From contig NC_092576.1 of the NCBI RefSeq assembly GCF_037975245.1, forward strand, positions 39,891,611 through 39,955,610: a stretch of DNA of 64,000 nt, written 5' to 3'. Below are positions 31,815 through 44,650 of this stretch, piece by piece. The translations under genes and the position numbers were made by a program. Positions within the stretch are counted from its first letter, which is position 1, and every line of letters starts with the position of its first letter. Source of the DNA: Apostichopus japonicus. Lineage: Eukaryota > Echinodermata > Holothuroidea > Aspidochirotida > Stichopodidae. The notes beneath the pieces are model-generated. The model saw only the letters and a list, made by a program, of their open reading frames with translations, searched no databases and was not told the origin of the DNA.

Positions 31815-34800
31815 AAATGTGACCGAACCAGGTAACTAATAAGTTCCAAACAAGTAGTGACATACCTCACCCTTACTGCTTTCCCGATAATAAGTGTCCT
31901 TCTATTCCTACGAAGCCTAAATTTATGAGCACTACGAACAAACCTGTGACCATGTAGGGTTATGATTCGCTACTGATAATATGCAAATTATTATTGGTAT
32001 ACAATGGTGTGTGACAATATCTATCGAGAAAGGTGACGACTTGTATGCTCAGTTCGATGACGCATATGGAATCTACCATTTTATGTTTGGGACATGTTAA
32101 AATTCTCTTCGAATATTCCTAAGAAATACGATTATGGAACCACTTTCTGTGATTAGATATAAATATCATGATATGCAGCACGTGCGACCGCCAACAGTGG
32201 TGCAGTTATTTCTCTGACAACAGACAAACCGTTTAAGACTTAAATTATAAATCCACCTTTACTCGATCATTTGCAAACGGTGAGAACTGATTGAAACTAT
32301 ACCAGAACTAGTCAATCGTGACGTTTGATTTTTCTCAGCCTCGCAAGCCTTAGAAGAAAGAATACAAAAGCCAGTTTTTTGTTCAACAGTGATCACGACT
32401 TTTCACACGTATTCCATTTATAAAAGCTAAGATATATGAACTTCACAGCTGGAATTATATACCACAAGAATAAGTTACTTGATTTCGCTTTGGTCCTATA
32501 GGTATCGCACAACAATTAATTGCTCCCAGTTATTTCACACTAAACTCGTCAATTTCCAAGGCCGATATGACAAAGAGAAACGTTTTCAACTAACAAGTCC
32601 TAACCACCATTATGGTGGCACCATGTGGTAGCTAATTGCTTGGGCTTTTATCACACATTCAACTTTTGCCACCATGACAGCTTAGATGTTGAGCTAGACT
32701 AGTTAAAGTTTATCAGAGTGCTCCTCTTCCCAGAGTGCTCCTCTTCCTATCTGCCGCTTGTCGCTTCGGAATCATCTGGTTTCACTCAAGATTATATTTA
32801 ATACCTTAAATCACCTTCAATCCTTTAGAACTTGTCAATCGTGATCGTCAATCGTTGATCTTTGTTAAGCCTCGCAAGCCTTCAAGAAAGACTTAAGAAA
32901 TCCAAATGCATGTTCACCAGTGATCACGCCCACTTTTCAGTATTCAATTTGCTTCTGTCTTTCACGTAGAAAATAATTAATATATGAACCTCACAGCTGG
33001 ATTTCCATAACACACATCAATAAGTTATTTAATTGCGATGTGGTGGCCTGTACAGACACATACGTATAAAATGTGTGTATTACATACGGGATTTTTCTGG
33101 GATATTTACAGTGGTCGATGATTATTACAATCCAATCTGCCAACAAGAGAGAACTTTGGCGGAAGTTAATTGTGAGAAGTTAGACCAGCAAACCGAAGCA
33201 AAAACAAACATAATTTTTGTGTGAATATCCATCAAATGCCCATAGGTTATAGGTTTTCAGAAGTTTGGACATTAAATTTATCTATAAAAGCTATTAACGT
33301 ATAAATCCAACCTTCACCTCTACCCCCATTGCCATTTGAACTTCCTCTTTTAGTCCATAATATTAGCATTTAATTTTGAAAACAGCGAACAATAATGCAA
33401 TCCTGCTAACCACTACTAATTCATTCATAGTGCGTGTAGTCTGTCTTATTCAATGATGTGTGACGATCGCATACAGCAATTCTATTAAGGTGTTATTTCT
33501 TAATCGGTAAGATAAACCAGGACTGGTATTCATCCCCAGGGTAACTGAGAAACTCGCATAGAAATTATGTTATAATGATTCATTCAGTCGTGGCGTTTTG
33601 GTAAATTGCACTCAAATGGTTCTAGACTTGTTATTAACAGCAAATTATAACACGTATCTATTGCAAATCGAAACTTAACTTATAGTACACACATGGAACG
33701 TTGTGTGCCGTAATTACGTATGTACACCGATACGACTACATCAAAGGAAACGATATTCACTATTACGGTAGTGATGTATCACACAATAGGCTAGGAAAGG
33801 TATTAAAGGCAAAGTTTCAAAGTTTTGTATTTGTAGCTGATTCGTTCAAATAGAAGTACACTTTGAAGGTTGGGGATATATGCTTTTAGGACACCAAAGC
33901 AACCATATTTATCATCGTAAATGACTATGTCCAACATTAATTATTAATATAATTTACGGTAGCAATTATTTCTTTTGTATTAAATGATATTTGAAATCAC
34001 AACCCCACCCCCCCCCACTCTCCTCGAATTGCACATTGAACATAGACCTAGCTGTATCCAACCTATAATTCAGTGTCGCGGTGAGCTACACCCTATTAAT
34101 TAAATTGTGTATGTATTGGAGAGAGCTATAAATGACTTTGCAAGTATACAGTCTTGACAGAACCAGATACCTGTTATATACAGAAAGGGTTGACAATACA
34201 AGCAGAAGTAGGAAGACATTGTCAGTTCAATAAGAATAATACATAATTTAATAGCTCGCGGAAACATTGTAGACCGAAACAAGAACGTCCACAATTTCTT
34301 GAACGTATTTCTACTACGAAGTTAATGCATAGTTTCTTCTCTGGTCAGTACAATGACATACGGGGAATTTAGTATATATATTATTCACTGTGCGTTATAT
34401 AATCTTTTGCCTATTCTTTAAAAAGGTTAACATCATCGTGCCTCGGGTCAAATAGTGGAAGGTTATGCTAAGAACTACTTTTGTTAATGTTGTTGAAAGT
34501 AGCGGTGTATGTATATATATATATATAGCAGTGATCCTATATTCCCCTCCTGTATTTAACTGCCACACTCTATCCAATTAATATATATTAAGACTAAATT
34601 TATACGTGCCAGTTTGCTCTCTCGCAATTGAAAAAGATCCAGGGGTATCAAAACTTTGGAAAGTCTTAACCTTTTCAGTAGTTAAGCTAAATCTAGTATA
34701 TGTTATCCTCTGGTAAAGATTGCGCCAAAGCAATCTGTTATCTCTAAGTATTCAGGAGTCCTACGTGTTCCTAAGCAGTATTACAGAACGCTGTAACCTT

Positions 34801-35150
34801 TATTTTGCATGTTCCTTTTTTTTATTATTTTAAGGAGAAAGTTCCTCCTCAATAAATACCTATTCACTTAAGAAGTTGAATTTATAAAACTTGTTCTGCA
34901 TCATTAGTTGGTTGGAGTATTTCTTTTTTACATTGCATATTGATTTTGGATTGCATCCTACTCACTATTTCACGAAATGCGTTGCAACAATGGTATTGAC
35001 AACACTAGCGCGCTTCTAGAAGTATGATATTTTTTTGGTATATTGTAGCTTTAACACACATATTCCGCTCTAAAACCTGTAAACCAATTACAATCCCATC
35101 TTAAGTTTTTTCTCGAACTATCTATTCTAATTTGATATACTGCGAAAGCA
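31815..35150. repeat. Segmental duplication, copy 1
   Basis: Diverged tandem copy of 35271-40310. Matching landmarks include 'aagttccaaacaagtagtgac' (31848 and 35293), 'gattcgctactgataatatgcaaattatt' (31967 and 35360), 'actgattgaaactata' (32287 and 35626), 'aaatccaaccttca' (33303 and 36661), 'cttgaacgtatttctac' (34299 and 37720) and 'ggttaacatcatcgtg' (34426 and 37884). Copy 1 also has an internal repeat: the 'cctcgcaagcctt' block at about 32340 recurs at about 32870. Reading frames are not conserved between copies, so the unit looks non-coding. Confidence 0.65.
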
Positions 35151-35158
35151 TAGAGGGG

Positions 35159-35208
<50 letters not shown>

Positions 35209-35219
35209 CCCCTCTATGC
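35148..35219. repeat. 72-bp perfect palindrome with AT core
   Basis: The arms GCATAGAGGGGCTTTA and TAAAGCCCCTCTATGC flank a self-complementary (TA)n. The whole 72 bp is a perfect inverted repeat. A further (TA)n follows at 35223-35270, immediately before the second duplication copy. Confidence 0.85.
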
Positions 35220-35270
<51 letters not shown>

Positions 35271-35274
<4 letters not shown>

Positions 35275-37959
35275 TGACCGATAATACTAGACAGTTCCAA
35301 ACAAATGATGACTTTCCGTTAACACGTTTCCTTCGAATCCTACAACGTTTTGATGGTAATGATTCGCTACTGATAATATGCAAATTATTGTTACTATGCA
35401 TCGGCGTGTGACTGTTTCTATCCAACAATGGGACTTTTCGCATTGCTCATATTTATGACGCACATGGAATCTACAGTTTGTTGTTTTACGGCATGTTAAT
35501 ATTCTCGTCGAATACTCCTAGCAACTATGATTACGGTTTCTATGATTAGATTTAAATATCTTGAAATAGTTTATTACTTACATTACCAATCCACCTATTC
35601 TCGCTCATTTGAAAATGGTGAAAGCTGATTGAAACTATACAAGAGCTAGTCAACGGGACGTTTGATCTTTGTTCAGCCTCACCAGCCTAAGTAAAGAGAA
35701 ATACAAAAGCCAGTTGTATGTTAACCAATGACCATGCACTATTCTGCCGTACTCCATTTGCTTCTGTCTTTCACATAGTAAAATACTTATAATAATATAA
35801 ACTTCACAGTTGGAAGTCCATAACACACACGAATAAGTTATTTTAGTTCGCTGTGGTCCTGTACCGGCATCTACGTATCACATAAAATACCATGGCATGT
35901 GTGTATGTTGTCGTATTTGCATAGGGGGATTTTATCGGGGATATCTACAGTGGTCGATGAGAAGAACCTCCAACCAGGGAGAACTTCGGCGAGAACTTAA
36001 TTGTGAGAATTAAAACCAGCAACCCAAAGCAGAAACTAACACAACATCCATGAAAAGCTCAGAGAACATCTAAAGAAAATCAAGACAGCAGACATAAAAC
36101 AGTCTTCAAATATATACTATTAAGTAAACATGTATTAATAAGAATCTAATCAAACTTAAGGTATTACACAACTTGTAAGGGTACCATAACTAGCAGAATG
36201 TAAGAAAATTGCAGCTAAACACAATATTTAGCGTCTCCGATCTACTGTTTGAAGCGTGAATGGTGCGTACGTTAGTTGCTTTGTTCAGCGAAGACAACAT
36301 CGACGCATGATGGCAGTATTAATTCACCATAGTTTATGTTAAACAACTTTTACACAGCACGTCTATCTTCTACCATTTTTATTCATTTCATTGGTAGGTC
36401 GATGATTACAGTAAACTCACGACTGACATGAATCTCATATTACGTCCTTCGACCAATCAAGAAATGTACATATGCTCTGTTTAAAACTTCCACCAGCTGA
36501 AAGGGGCTTCAAGAGTAAGGGTAATTCTAAAATATACAGATATATGTATATCTCACGGTTAAGCAGTAATGTTGTACAGTAATGTATAGGAATACGTTGG
36601 GATGACTGTCTTTCTGAAACAGTTGAACATTAAATGTGTCCTAAAAGACTAATACTGATTAAATCCAACCTTCAACTCTACATGTCATAGTCATTTGAAC
36701 TTCCTCCTTTAGTCCATATTATTATATTTAACTGTTTAGAACAGAAAGAAACACAATCCTGCTAGCCACGACAAGAATTCCTTCACAATGCTGTCTTAGT
36801 CAATAATTTGTGACGGTAGCGTTTAGGTGTCATTTCAAAATCGGTTGGATACAACAAAAACTGTTATTCATACCCCAGGGTAACTGTTCATACCCCAGGG
36901 TAACTGAGACAATCGCATAGCAATTCTCTTATAATTGTTCAATCAGTCGTGTTCTAGTGGCACGTACTATACACGTCTATATTGCAAATCGAAAGTAAAC
37001 ACAATGCACACATCACACGTTATGTGCGTCTATTATATAGTTACATACAAACGATTGCATCAAATAAAACTGTATCCAATAAAACGGGTTGTGACACATC
37101 AGCCTAGGAACTTATCGAAGGCAAAGTTTCTGAGTTATAGTTATTTGTACCTGTTGTAAATATTTTTGAAATTTATTTTTAATGGAGGTACACTTTGCAG
37201 TTTTGAATATATGTTTTTAGGAAACACGAAACATCCCTTCTTAACAACGTATTGATTGTGTCTAACATTATGTATTAATATACTTGACGAGAACTATCAT
37301 TTCTTTTGTATGAAATGAGGACTGAAGTCACAGCCCCTCCCCTCCTTCCCCTTCCCCCTTCCCCGAATTGCTATGTGAAGCCCTAGTCCTAGCTGTAATC
37401 TACGTATACGTCATTGTCGCGTTGAGCTAAACAATAGGTATTTGAATTTTGCATGTATTCAAATTGTGCAGAAAGTGTGAAACGGCTTCTTATACATGAT
37501 AACATTATGTAAGTGTCACATGAACTGAGAAGACAATTGTGGAGAGAGCGAGACTGATATTGAAAGTATACAGACTCAACATAACCAAAGGAAGTTTCCA
37601 TAATAAAAGGTTGACGATTCGAAGACCAATAGTGACACATTTTCAGTTCATTATGAAATATAAAATAATTACATCGCCCAGGGGAATCGTTGAAGACCAA
37701 AACAAGAACTGCCACATTTTCTTGAACGTATTTCTACAACAGGTTAATTTATTGATTCTTCTCTGGTCAGTTATATGACAGAATTTTAACAAATTTTAAC
37801 AAGGTAATTTAACAATAACTCTAATAGATATATTCTTCAAGGTGCATTAAATAATCGATTTTTTCTCTCTCTATATTTAAGAAGGTTAACATCATCGTGT
37901 CTCGTGTTAAATATCATTTCAACTGTTCGTGGAAGGCTAGCAACTACTCTTTGCTAGCG

Positions 37960-38001
<42 letters not shown>

Positions 38002-40310
38002 TAAATAAAATATTTAATACAAATATAAATCTACGAGGGGATGCGTCATTCGACTACACTACTATGTAGTGTTAGATATATAGCTCCAGAAGTAAGAACT
38101 TCTACCATGCCATGAACAGACCGAGTCAGAATTCTAGTTATGAATAATAGTGTAATATGGAAAAATTGACTTGAGCTGACTTACGTTAGTTAAACTGATT
38201 GTCTACCAAAGACAGACACCTGTTCTGAAATGTTTACCCTTGATAAACTGAAACTAGATTGATGATTTGTAGATACATATTGGTACATTGTAGAAAACCT
38301 ACCGTGAACACTATGCTAGCTGATATTCCTTTACGAGCAAATGTAAAAACAAAATTGGTTAGGCAACACGCATTTCAATTATTGATTATGTGGTATTAAA
38401 TATTCGTATCTATCAGGTATATTACTTAAAATAGGTACCCTGATGCCCGTCGGTTCGTCATAACTGTATAACGTAATTCAATAGTTCTTAAGTATTATAT
38501 AATACCACATTCTTGTTGCAAATTTATACAATGTGCTTGATATGCCATATGTCTTCTGATGGTATATCAATCGTTATCTACATAGATATCAGACGTTATA
38601 AAAAAAAAAAGTTCAGGCACATTATTTAAGAAGTTGGTGATGACATAGTTTTACAGGATACTGTAAGCATATGTTCAACACTTAGAGAGTGGTAATTATC
38701 TGTAGAAAAGTGGTAACAACGGGCGGCACTTTTTTTTACTAAAGGCGATGATTAATCAGTTCCATTTCTTTAGTATTGTGTATTATAGATTGCTTCGTCG
38801 TCTGACCTGAACTACAATACATACATACAAATCATGTTAGATATCTACATGTTAGTATAGCTGTAGACGGTGAATATTAATTTAGCCCATCAATAATTAA
38901 ACTGTACATACGTATATTATCATGTTTGTAGCGTCTTTATTGATAATACAACATTTGAGACCGGGGGTGCCAATGGGGGGGGGGGGCTAAAGTATGAAAC
39001 AATTAGAAGTTTTTACATGGTATTGTAATAAACCCGAATAATCCATTTCGGGGATTAGTCAGGAGAATAAATTGTTAGGACACAGAAAATTAGTTAACAT
39101 ATGCTTCACTACATGCAGTAGTGGCAACATGTATGTGTTTGTCGTTTCCATGACTGTATCTGCTCTGTAATATCAAAAATTCATAACAATACCGTTGTAC
39201 TCGAGAGTGTAGCAACGGCTCAGTGTAAGAACAAAACGCAATAAGAATAAGCACACTTTCTTAAGCAGAACGATTCGAGCGAATCCTTCTCCTTTGTCTT
39301 GTTTTTCTTGCATTAGCTTAGTATTACGTATGTCTATGAATTCAGATTATTTTAAGCATGGTACGGTTCAGTAGCCAATCATAGTAAAACGTTAACGGTT
39401 ATGACTACGGCTTTGTTGTTACTGATTACACATATGTACAATCTGCTTTTTTCAAACGTTCAACGGATAGCGTTACACCACTCTTCTGAGTATCAAACCA
39501 TTTTCAAAACTATAAAAAACAAGTGTACATTGAAGAGTTCAAGTTCAAGTACTGAATAAGTTCGATGCAGTTACAAATACCTTTAACTTACCGAAGATCA
39601 ATTAAAGATGAAACATGTAAGAAACATTATGTTCGTGTATGTTTGAATTCTCGAGACGAGTGATCTGTGACTGGAAATGTCGTAAGAAATGGCCACATTA
39701 TCTCATACTCCCTAGTTCATGAAATACATTGCAACAAAGGTATTTGCACAAGGGCGTAGGAACCGGGGGGCTGGGGGCCCCGGGCCCCCACCCCAGTGAA
39801 AAAATATGGAGGGACTGAAGTATCATTCCGCCCCCGCTTCGCCAGTCAGAACCCTTTTTCATTTCCAAATGGAGAAAAAAAATCTCATTTGGAGCACCAA
39901 ATTGCATCTAAGGCCATGTGAAAATGCAAAATTATTTACAAAATGGAGTGATTGTTGAAGTGTGCTATATTGCACCAAATTGCATTTGAGTCCACCTAGA
40001 AATGCAAAGAAATTCCAAAGGGGAGGGGGAACCCCCTCCCCTTACACCCCTCCCCAGGCCAGCCATCAGTGTTCAGCACCCCACTCAAAATTACCTTCCT
40101 ACGCCACTGTATTTGCATGCAATGGTATTTGACAACACTAGTGCGCTTCTAAAAGTATGACAATTTGTTACCGTACAGTGTTGATTTAACACACATATTC
40201 TGCTCTACAACTTGGAAGCCAATGACAATCCCGTATTTACGTTTTACTCCAACTCACAATAATTTATCAAATAAAATCTGAAATACTGCGACAACAGAGA
40301 GGGGCTTTAC
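35271..40310. repeat. Segmental duplication, copy 2
   Basis: Homologous to 31815-35150 but longer, owing to a stretch of about 1.3 kb without counterpart (roughly 38.1-39.6 kb) and the inserted MITE at 39749-40109. The right end matches 'ttgacaacactagtgcgcttctaaaagtatga' and 'gagaggggcttta', as in copy 1 at about 35000 and 35150. A (TA)n at about 37963-38000 corresponds to the shorter one at 34509-34527. I see no intact gene inside. The minus ORF at 37389-37715 is not conserved in copy 1. Confidence 0.65.
39749..40109. mobile_element. hAT-type MITE with 8-bp TSD
   Basis: A 361-bp element with terminal inverted repeats CAAGGGCGTAGGAA and TTCCTACGCCACTG (two mismatches), flanked by an exact 8-bp direct duplication TATTTGCA (39741-39748 and 40110-40117). 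An 8-bp duplication with CA(A/G)xGGCG-type ends fits hAT transposition. Removing it restores alignment with the unoccupied copy 1 site near 34997. G- and C-rich interior without coding capacity. Confidence 0.85.
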
Positions 40311-41100
40311 GATGTATGACAATATTTGTCTAACTAACGTGCCCTAAAGTTAAAGATATCACCGATTGATTATGTTGAAAATAATTGGTTCAGTCGCACA
40401 CTAAGTGGAAAGTATATTGAAAACAAAAGGTCAACTCCAAACTCATCAGGTTGTAGTGTTTTGTAGGTTAATGTTTACAATACGTTATTCCGAGTGTTCA
40501 TTGAAATATGAGATGTCCATCTTCTTAAAGGTTATATTAAGTTAGTTGTGTTGCACTTCTTCCAAATATAACAGAAGTATTGTGATGCCTGACAAAGTCG
40601 TTGTTCTATTCACTCTAATCCTATTGAGTTGCTCACAAAAATTAGTTGTGCTGCTTGAGATCGTGTGTGAATATATCGGAAATGTTGTGTGGTCTTGCGT
40701 GTGAATATAACCTCAAGCAGTATGGTGTCTATTTTCTTCAGGAGGTAAAATGAAAGTAAAATCAAAAGTTTGACTAAAAGTATACTTCTCATACTGGCAA
40801 TGTAATTTTGTATGCATCTCGATGTAAATGCTGCTACGTGTGTTGACACACATTTTCTTTGTTATAAAATGCAGAAGGTGAATACCGTTTAGGAGATCCT
40901 TTTTTGTTTCATGAGGATATCCGTTACGGCACTAAGGCGGGTGTCTGTATATGTTTGATTGGGAGCCCAGTGTGGCTGCACTAATATGTTCTCCTGATTT
41001 TTGATATAATATCATGTGTTTCATGATAGTTTTGCTCATGAAACTCGCACCAGTGTGTAGAGCTAAGCTCCTAGATCAGCATTACCAACTTTGTTTTGCT
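40311..41100. other. Gene-less stretch
   Basis: AT-rich. The minus ORF at 40610-40849 has no domain resemblance. The right part may be the untranslated leader of the LINE that follows. Confidence 0.35.
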
Positions 41101-43200
41101 GAATGATTCTGCATTTTGGTGAATTTTTGGATCATTTTTGTGACCTGTGATGTTCAACTTGGCCTATGCTGGTAACACACAGTGGACTGGATATTGATTG
41201 TTTTTTGCTTGACTAGCCACCTTCACACATATATGGCTAAACTACATGTGTACACTTTTGTGTTGCTGTTATTGATCTATATGATCACGGCTGTAAACAC
41301 CGGTATCTGCTATTCAAGGAAAGACCTACTGAGCTTGAACCCAGGCAAGGGGAGACTATCCAGAGATGTGTACAATACCTTGCTGGACTTAAACATATGC
41401 TCTGTGAGACCAACACGAATAGGATGAAGAGCTGGTAGGGACAAGCAAAGGCCTATCTCGGTCATTATCAATCAGAGACCAAACGAGGTAACTGTTAGTA
41501 ATCATACTGCCTCTACTACTTGTACAGGACAAGTTCATGTAAACTTGAGCACGGTGCCTCCTCATAATAAATCAAAAATAACATTTTGCTGTTTGAATGT
41601 TCAATCACTTAGAAACAAACCAGATGAATTTAAAGACCTGGTATTGGATAACAAACTTGACATTGTTGCCATAACGGAAACTTGGCTGTACCCAACTGGA
41701 GATGAAACAGCTATTTCCCAGCTCACCCCGACTGGGTACACATTTCAGCACATTCCAAGATGCAAGTTATCTTACCTAACTGACACTAAACATTATAGAC
41801 GTGGCGGAGGTGTAGGAATTTTGTACAATTCCACTTTAACTGTGAATATCAAGAGTGATATTTATTCCTACATGTACTCCACTTTTGAGTGTATGCATGC
41901 CGAAATATGTTGCAACTCAACATCTATGCACCTTGTAATAGTATATCGGCCTGAAGAAGATAGTTCAGGACATAAACAGAAATTTTGATCATTCCTTGAT
42001 GAGCTTGAAAGCATGGTTGTTGATAATCTTCTGCAACTCTCTGATTTAGTCATTACCGGTGATTTCAATGCACATTTTGAAGACCTATCGGACAGTGAAG
42101 CAAATCGATTTAAGTCCTTGCTGTCCTCAAATAGCCTCTCCCTGCATATAACAGAACCAACGCATAGACTGGGTCACTGTCTTGATTTGCTTATTACTCG
42201 TGAAAACTCAGAAATAGAACCTGATTCAGATGTATATCTCCATCCAGGTTTGTCCTGGCACCATGCAATCATGTGCTCCTTAAACCTTCAACGACCAAAA
42301 GCACATACTGTGTCTATCACTACGCGCCGGTTGAAGACAATCAACATCAGTGACCTCTGTGCCGATTTAAGATCAACTCTAGCGGAACTTGATTTTGCAT
42401 CAAAGGATGTTGAATCTTGTGTTGAGAGTTATAATCTTTCGCTATCCAACATCCTGGACAATCACGCCCCTACGCAAACGCGAACGGTTAGACTGAGATC
42501 AAATAGTCCATGGTTTAATGACGATATTTGGTTGGAAAAACAAAAGAGAAGACGCCTGGAGTGCAAGTGGAGACGCACAAAGCTTGAAATTGATCTACAG
42601 ATGTACTGTAAACAGAAAAACACTGCTAATAAATTAATTGAACAAGCTAAAATCAAGTACTATTCTGGTCAGATTAATGACAAAGCAGGTGATCAAAAAC
42701 AATTGTTCAATGTTGTAAATGATCTTTTGCAAAAGAGATTCATATAAAGTTCTTGCTGAGCAATTCTCTGAGTTCTTTAGTAGAAAGATAATGGAAATAC
42801 GTAAACAATTTCCTAGTAGAGTCACTGAACCATTTTCATATGAGACTGTTTCTAACACCAGTGTATACCTCACTAACTTTGAGCCTACCAGTGAATTGAA
42901 AGTTAGAAATATCATTTGTAAATCACCCTGTAAGTCTTGTGAGTTGGACCCCTCCCAGCTTCACTGGTGAAAGATTGTATTGATGACTTAGTTCCTTATA
43001 TCACCACCATTGTAAATAAGTCTTTTGCTGAAGGTACTTTTCCATCCATCTTAAAGACTGCATACATAAAACCATTGTTAAAGAAAACTGGACTGGACAA
43101 GGAGGTGAACATATATAAGTCGCGAGATCTTTTTAGCACTTCTTTTGGTCTTCTGATAGTAGTTTACAACCTCATCTTCCAGTTATTTTGAATATTTCCG
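41101..43200 (+). mobile_element. CR1/L2-like LINE, 5' part
   Basis: A decayed non-LTR element on the plus strand: a leader region, an endonuclease frame and the beginning of the reverse-transcriptase region, then abrupt loss of similarity after about 43110. LINEs usually lose their 5' ends; here the 3' half is gone. Frameshifts and stops show it is inactive. Confidence 0.75.
41182..43110 (+). pseudogene. LINE endonuclease/RT polyprotein, broken
   Basis: Encodes an apurinic-like EEP endonuclease as in CR1/L2/Jockey-group LINEs. Motifs seen: LNVQSLRNK, the catalytic-Glu motif AITETWL, RRGGGVGILYN, LVIVYRP, ITGDFNAHFED, HCLDLLITRE and SWHHAIMCSL. The frame starting at 41182 is interrupted by in-frame TGA at 41425-41427 and 41986-41988. 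It shifts near 42720 into another frame (FSEFFSRKIMEIRKQFPS), then returns (LVPYITTIVNKSFAEGTFPS, AYIKPLLKKTGLD), which is the usual lead-in to RT. The RT core (FADD box) is absent. Confidence 0.8.
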
Positions 43201-43764
43201 CTTTGCTATTTTCCGGTAGCAAACACTACGTTCATTTTGGCTGGCTTTAAGTCAAACATCGTCTTTAATTCACTCTGACAGAAGGTCTGCTAGGTCTTGC
43301 TTACCTTGTAGAGATACATTTGTTTTACATGTTAATAACCCCTTTCCCACATATACACCGCCGTCATGGGTAGGCAAGTAAGTCAGGAATAGTATAAGGC
43401 AATTTTGTAAATATTAGCCTATACAATGAGTAGGGCTATATATGATTAGATTGAAATCAGCTTACTGGAAAGAAAGAAATTCAGCGCAAAACAAACTAAA
43501 CTTCATGGCGTACGAACGTCATAGTATTCTCGATCTTTTATTTTATCTAGTTGATTTGCTGACGGTCGTACCGTCATCCGTTATAATATATCCAACTTCG
43601 GTAGATATGGCAACCATAGTTGTAAACGTTTATACGAGAAACTAATAGAGATTCACGTTTTAAGGGATGCTCCCTAATTGTACCAGAAAACAGAATCAAC
43701 AATAATGAATACTCATTACTGTGGGAGACACTGCACACAAGAAACATGATTATTGACAAAATAT
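43111..43764. other. Gene-less stretch
   Basis: No exon or repeat recognised. The ORFs at 43442-43759 are AT-rich chance frames. Confidence 0.3.
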
Positions 43765-43886
43765 TCTAGACTGTCTGTTCGACGCATGCCGGGTTTACGG
43801 CATAAACAAAAGGGCGCCATACAATAGTAGTGCGATGGAGTCGGCTGTGTTATACAACTTCGGAAGAATAAAACAGACAGTCTAGA
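43765..43886. repeat. Short inverted-repeat element (122 bp)
   Basis: TCTAGACTGTCTGTTC (43765-43780) and AAACAGACAGTCTAGA (43871-43886) pair at 15 of 16 positions around a GC-richer centre. It looks like a minimal snap-back MITE. No clear target duplication. Confidence 0.6.
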
Positions 43887-43889
43887 TCA

Positions 43890-44650
43890 ATACTAGATTC
43901 AAAGGTTGAACGTAACTTATGTGAAATATGCGGTAATTTTTTATAGCACAAACTTTATCATGCGAAGCGAGAAGTTCCTGATAACCAAGGGACATAAGGA
44001 AATATACAGAATAGGGGAAGTTTTCGGTATGTCAGTTTTGTTAATATTGGGGAATTAACTTATGGCACAAACTGTACATCATCATTACGGCTTAATAACT
44101 CAAGTGATAATATAAATCAATACCAGTTTATGATTACTCTTATACATTCTTATTTGTTGTGGCAGAGAGGATTGGAAATAAATATCCTAGGTTGAGTGGC
44201 ATTATTCGTTCATTTTAATTATATTTTGTAATAATCAAGGTGGTTCCAGATGCCAGCAAGAAGCAGTTTACATACAGCGCCCTCATCGAAAACAATGCAA
44301 AAGCAGGCCTACAACACTAAACAAGGAAAACTAAATGTAGAAATTACTACTATTAATTGTAATTTAACCCTGTAAATATTGTGTGCCGTAATACTGTGTT
44401 ATTAGGTAACCACCATAAACGATTGAAAGGGAACTTATTCTTTCGATTACATTTTGTGACTATCGAAGTTATACATTGATTGCGTAATTGAACTTCGATT
44501 ATAATAAATATAATTGAAACGAATTGATAATGTTTACTGTTTTACTGTTTGTTTACTGTTTTACTGTTACGTTTACTGGACATAACACGTTGAACTCACG
44601 GTTTTACATATACAGCGAACTAACTTACAACCTGTCTCTTATTTCTCATG
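43890..44650. repeat. Small segmental duplication, copy 1
   Basis: Diverged copy of 45620-46000. Matches include 'gtgaaatatgc' plus 'agcacaaac' (43920 and 45658), 'gtaaccaccataaacgattgaaa...tctttcgatt' (44406 and 45779) and 'tacagcgaactaacttacaacctgtctctta' (44611 and 45950). No coding frame conserved. Confidence 0.55.

Noticed and set aside
37389-37715. 108-codon minus ORF in duplication copy 2
   Set aside because: The homologous part of copy 1 (about 34.0-34.3 kb) does not keep the frame.
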